From: Sporosarcina sp.
Lineage (GTDB): Bacteria; Bacillota; Bacilli; Bacillales_A; Planococcaceae
Length of the DNA: 8,293 nucleotides
Direction: 5' to 3'
Assembly (NCBI GenBank): GCA_029263945.1
Contig: JARIDM010000024.1
Span: 1-8,293 of the forward strand
Of this stretch, positions 6,585 to 8,293 are shown piece after piece (position 1 is the stretch's first letter; every line of letters begins with the position of its first letter). The position numbers were made by a program, and so were the translations under genes. Below the pieces are notes generated by a model that ran no database searches, was not told the DNA's origin, and was given only the letters and a program-made list of their open reading frames with translations.

Positions 6585-7391
6585 CTACCAGCTTCTTCCC
6601 GCGCCCCCACCGCCGCCAGAACCGCCTCCGCCTCCGCGGAAACCGCCGCCACCAAATCCGCCACTGCTTCCACCGAATGAACCGGGGTAAAATAGAGGGC
6701 CACTCCGTCTACGAGCTCCGCCTCCACCCCTTCCACCAGGGCCTCCACGATTATTCATCAGTCGCAGAATAATGAAAATGACGACCAATAAAATAAGGGG
6801 TGATGGAAGGCCAATGCCTCTCGAATTATCCTCATTACTCATTGAAGGAGCAGAATCAATTTCGCCGTCCCACCCGTATTCTTTTGCAATCTCATTGTAA
6901 ATTACTTTATAAGTAGCTACGACCGCTTGATCGGGTTGACCTTCTTTTAGGCGCGGCATTGCAACTTGATCTATTATCCTGCCCACTTTTCCATCAGGTA
7001 GCGCACCTTCCAAACCATATCCAGTCGTTAAATAAAAATGGCGATCGTCACTAGAATTCGGTTCAGTTGTTACAATAAGTAACGCTCCGTTGTCTTCATT
7101 CTTTGTGCCTAAGCCATATTCACGCAAGGCCTCTACTGCAAAAGCATCCACAGCATCGTCGCCAATATTCGGCAAGATTAAAACACCTAGTTGCGCTGTT
7201 GTTGCGTCATCTAACTGCATACCATATTGCGTTAATTCTTCTTTCTGAGATGCAGACAAGACATTTGCAAAATCTTGTATATAGATATGTCCTTTCGGGG
7301 GTGGAACATCAGCCGCGAATGTCACGCCCTCATAAAACAAAACGACAACAAAAGATACGACAGTCAGCATACGAAATAACTGACGCATCAC
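6585..7391 (-). CDS. TPM-domain membrane protein with glycine-rich tail (YgcG-like)
   Basis: This is a predicted membrane-anchored protein of 268 residues whose precise function is unknown. An N-terminal hydrophobic signal (about 4-27, with likely cleavage near TFA-AD) is followed by an extracellular TPM domain at about 37-170. That domain shows the opening YIQDFANVLS and the hallmark GYGLEGALPDGKVGRIID (124-141). A transmembrane helix covers about 196-212. The tail (214-268) is mostly Gly with Arg and Ser, ending GRSW, as in many family members. The start is GTG at 7391 (GTGA overlap with the lemA stop) or ATG at 7388 (TGATG overlap). GGAG lies 10 bases before the GTG, so I kept the longer form. 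The lemA-TPM pairing recurs across bacteria, suggesting a shared envelope role. The track of GC-rich Gly codons near 6590-6760 differs from its neighbours only because of the repeat. Confidence 0.88.
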   Translation of the reverse strand: MMRQLFRMLTVVSFVVVLFYEGVTFAADVPPPKGHIYIQDFANVLSASQKEELTQYGMQLDDATTAQLGVLILPNIGDDAVDAFAVEALREYGLGTKNEDNGALLIVTTEPNSSDDRHFYLTTGYGLEGALPDGKVGRIIDQVAMPRLKEGQPDQAVVATYKVIYNEIAKEYGWDGEIDSAPSMSNEDNSRGIGLPSPLILLVVIFIILRLMNNRGGPGGRGGGGARRRSGPLFYPGSFGGSSGGFGGGGFRGGGGGSGGGGGAGRSW

Positions 7392-7966
7392 TCCGAGTCG
7401 TCTCCAAAGTCGACTTCTGGCACTTCCGTTGCAGCTTCATCGGCTTTAAAATATTCTTTTTCTTCATATCCGAAAAGAGAAGCAATTATTTTACCTGGAA
7501 ACCTTTTTACTTGTCGATTATATTTAGATACTTCTTCATTATAATCTTTACGTGCTACACCTATTCGATTTTCTGTTCCCGCCAGTTCATCCATTAGCTC
7601 ACTAAAATTTTCATTTGCCTTTAAATCAGGATAATTTTCCACGACGACAAGCAATCTACTCAGCGCTCCCGATAACTCTTCGTTCGCTACAGCCTGATTT
7701 TCTGGGCCTTGTGCACCTGCGAGTTTGGCACGTGCATCTGAGACGTCAGCAATCACTTCCTTCTCATGTGAAGCAAATCCTTTCACTGTATTGACTAGGT
7801 TTGGGATTAAATCCATTCTTCTCTGTAACTGATTATCGATTTGTGCATAAGATTGGTTTACATTTTCTTCTAATGTAACGAATTTATTATAACTAGGAAT
7901 AATCATTATTCCCAGGAGCACGAGAATTATACCAATAATCCCTATCGGTCCAAGTATCTTTTTCAA
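7388..7966 (-). CDS. lemA: LemA family membrane protein
   Basis: This 192-residue protein is anchored by one N-terminal transmembrane helix (about 5-24) and followed by a mostly helical, probably coiled-coil domain. The family signature is clear: YNKFVTLEENV (26-36), then AQIDNQLQRRMDLIPNLVNTV in segment 41-61, and near the end FPGKIIASLFGYEEKEYFKA (156-175). Biochemical function is not established for the family. The start is TTG at 7966 with GGAG 7 bases upstream; the next ATG, residue 21, would remove most of the membrane helix. Its stop overlaps the start of the TPM gene, so the two are surely cotranscribed and likely translationally coupled. Transcription probably starts after the clpP terminator. 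Confidence 0.93.
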   Translation of the reverse strand: MKKILGPIGIIGIILVLLGIMIIPSYNKFVTLEENVNQSYAQIDNQLQRRMDLIPNLVNTVKGFASHEKEVIADVSDARAKLAGAQGPENQAVANEELSGALSRLLVVVENYPDLKANENFSELMDELAGTENRIGVARKDYNEEVSKYNRQVKRFPGKIIASLFGYEEKEYFKADEAATEVPEVDFGDDSE

Positions 7967-8003
7967 ATTACCACTCCCGTTCTATATAGTAGTTACTCTA
8001 CCC

Positions 8004-8031
8004 TTTTTAGGGGCTACTTTAAACTTGGCAA
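8004..8031 (-). promoter_or_regulatory. Candidate promoter for lemA-TPM
   Basis: TTGCCA (8031-8026, five of six against TTGACA) is followed after 16 bases by TAAAAA (8009-8004, four of six against TATAAT). A promoter is expected here because a terminator precedes it and lemA follows, but the -10 is poor. TATATA nearer the gene has no good -35. Confidence 0.3.
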
Positions 8032-8045
8032 TCCTACAAAATATA

Positions 8046-8084
8046 AAAATGAGATCAACCGCAAGAATGGGTTGACCTCATTTT
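8046..8084 (-). terminator. Intrinsic terminator of clpP
   Basis: On the minus strand, a 15-bp stem with one G-T wobble (8084-8070 paired with 8060-8046) encloses a 9-base loop. It has a GC-containing core (TGAGGTCAACC with GGTTGATCTCA) and A/T flanks giving ATTTTTAT after the stem. It begins 4 bases after the clpP stop. The T-rich flank on the other side means it could also work in reverse, but no plus-strand gene approaches it. Confidence 0.88.
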
Positions 8085-8087
8085 ATT

Positions 8088-8293
8088 TTACTTCTTTTTT
8101 ACTTCTTTCATATCGCTACGTGTAATAATATGGTCAATTAAACCATATTCTTTCGCACGTTCAGCCGTCATGAAATTATCACGCTCTGTATCCGCTGCAA
8201 TGACCTCAATCGGTTGTCCCGTACGTTCTGCAAGAATTCCATTAAGCTTTTCACGAAGGAATAAGATTCTTTTAGCAGCAATTTCAATTTCAG
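8088..8293 (-). CDS. clpP: ATP-dependent Clp protease proteolytic subunit ClpP, C-terminal 68 residues
   Basis: ClpP is the serine peptidase chamber that degrades proteins delivered by ClpX, ClpC or ClpE. Only the C-terminal third is present. It has the handle-helix region (EIEIAAKRIL), then IEVIAADTERDNFMTAERAKEYGLIDHII. The second Asp of DTERD is the catalytic-triad Asp by comparison with E. coli Asp171; the Ser and His lie outside the window. The protein ends in a short basic tail, RSDMKEVKKK, a few residues longer than in B. subtilis as I recall it. The frame is intact to the edge, and a strong terminator separates clpP from lemA. Confidence 0.96.
   Translation of the reverse strand, partial: EIEIAAKRILFLREKLNGILAERTGQPIEVIAADTERDNFMTAERAKEYGLIDHIITRSDMKEVKKK

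Noticed and set aside
6557..6748. A 63-codon frame overlapping the glycine-rich tail of the TPM protein
   Set aside because: It is the Ala/Val/Glu-rich alternate-frame reading of GGN glycine repeats, a common artefact.
7103..7597. A 164-codon plus-strand frame opposite the lemA-TPM junction
   Set aside because: It spans the complement of two well-supported genes, its translation resembles no family, and it has no initiation signals.

Overview
The window reads as a stretch of a Bacillales (Firmicutes) chromosome. The evidence is the gene order cggR-gap-pgk-tpiA-gpmI-eno, strong AGGAGG-type ribosome binding sites, frequent TTG starts and an AT-leaning composition. The protein flavour resembles Planococcaceae/Caryophanaceae (Sporosarcina- or Lysinibacillus-like) more than B. 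subtilis itself, but that family-level placement is an inference from memory. Every gene I can support is on the minus strand, so the biological order runs from high to low coordinates.

Upstream block (8293 to 6196): the 3' end of clpP, closed by a clear intrinsic terminator. Next comes a translationally coupled pair, lemA and a TPM-domain (YgcG-like) membrane protein with a glycine-rich tail. After a 155-base gap holding a perfect 10-bp inverted repeat, there is a small glutaredoxin/thioredoxin-like gene with a CPLC active site.

Glycolytic block (6182 to 1): a sigma-A-type promoter and a two-repeat CggR operator in the leader, then cggR (repressor of the operon), gap (NAD-type glyceraldehyde-3-phosphate dehydrogenase), pgk, tpiA, gpmI and the first 124 codons of eno. 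Together these enzymes interconvert the triose phosphates and carry glyceraldehyde-3-phosphate through to phosphoenolpyruvate. By homology with B. subtilis, CggR blocks transcription until fructose-1,6-bisphosphate accumulates, so upper-glycolysis flux switches on the lower half. A strong hairpin with a U-tract between gap and pgk suggests that cggR-gap is expressed at a different level from pgk-tpiA-gpmI-eno.

No intergenic stretch exceeds 300 bases. I see no tRNA, rRNA, CRISPR array, insertion sequence or phage gene. The window is largely ordinary core-genome sequence. The points most worth a second look are the gap-pgk terminator, the well-preserved CggR operator, and the unexplained inverted repeat with an overlapping Cys-rich frame upstream of the glutaredoxin gene. 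I did not find a convincing new biological system.
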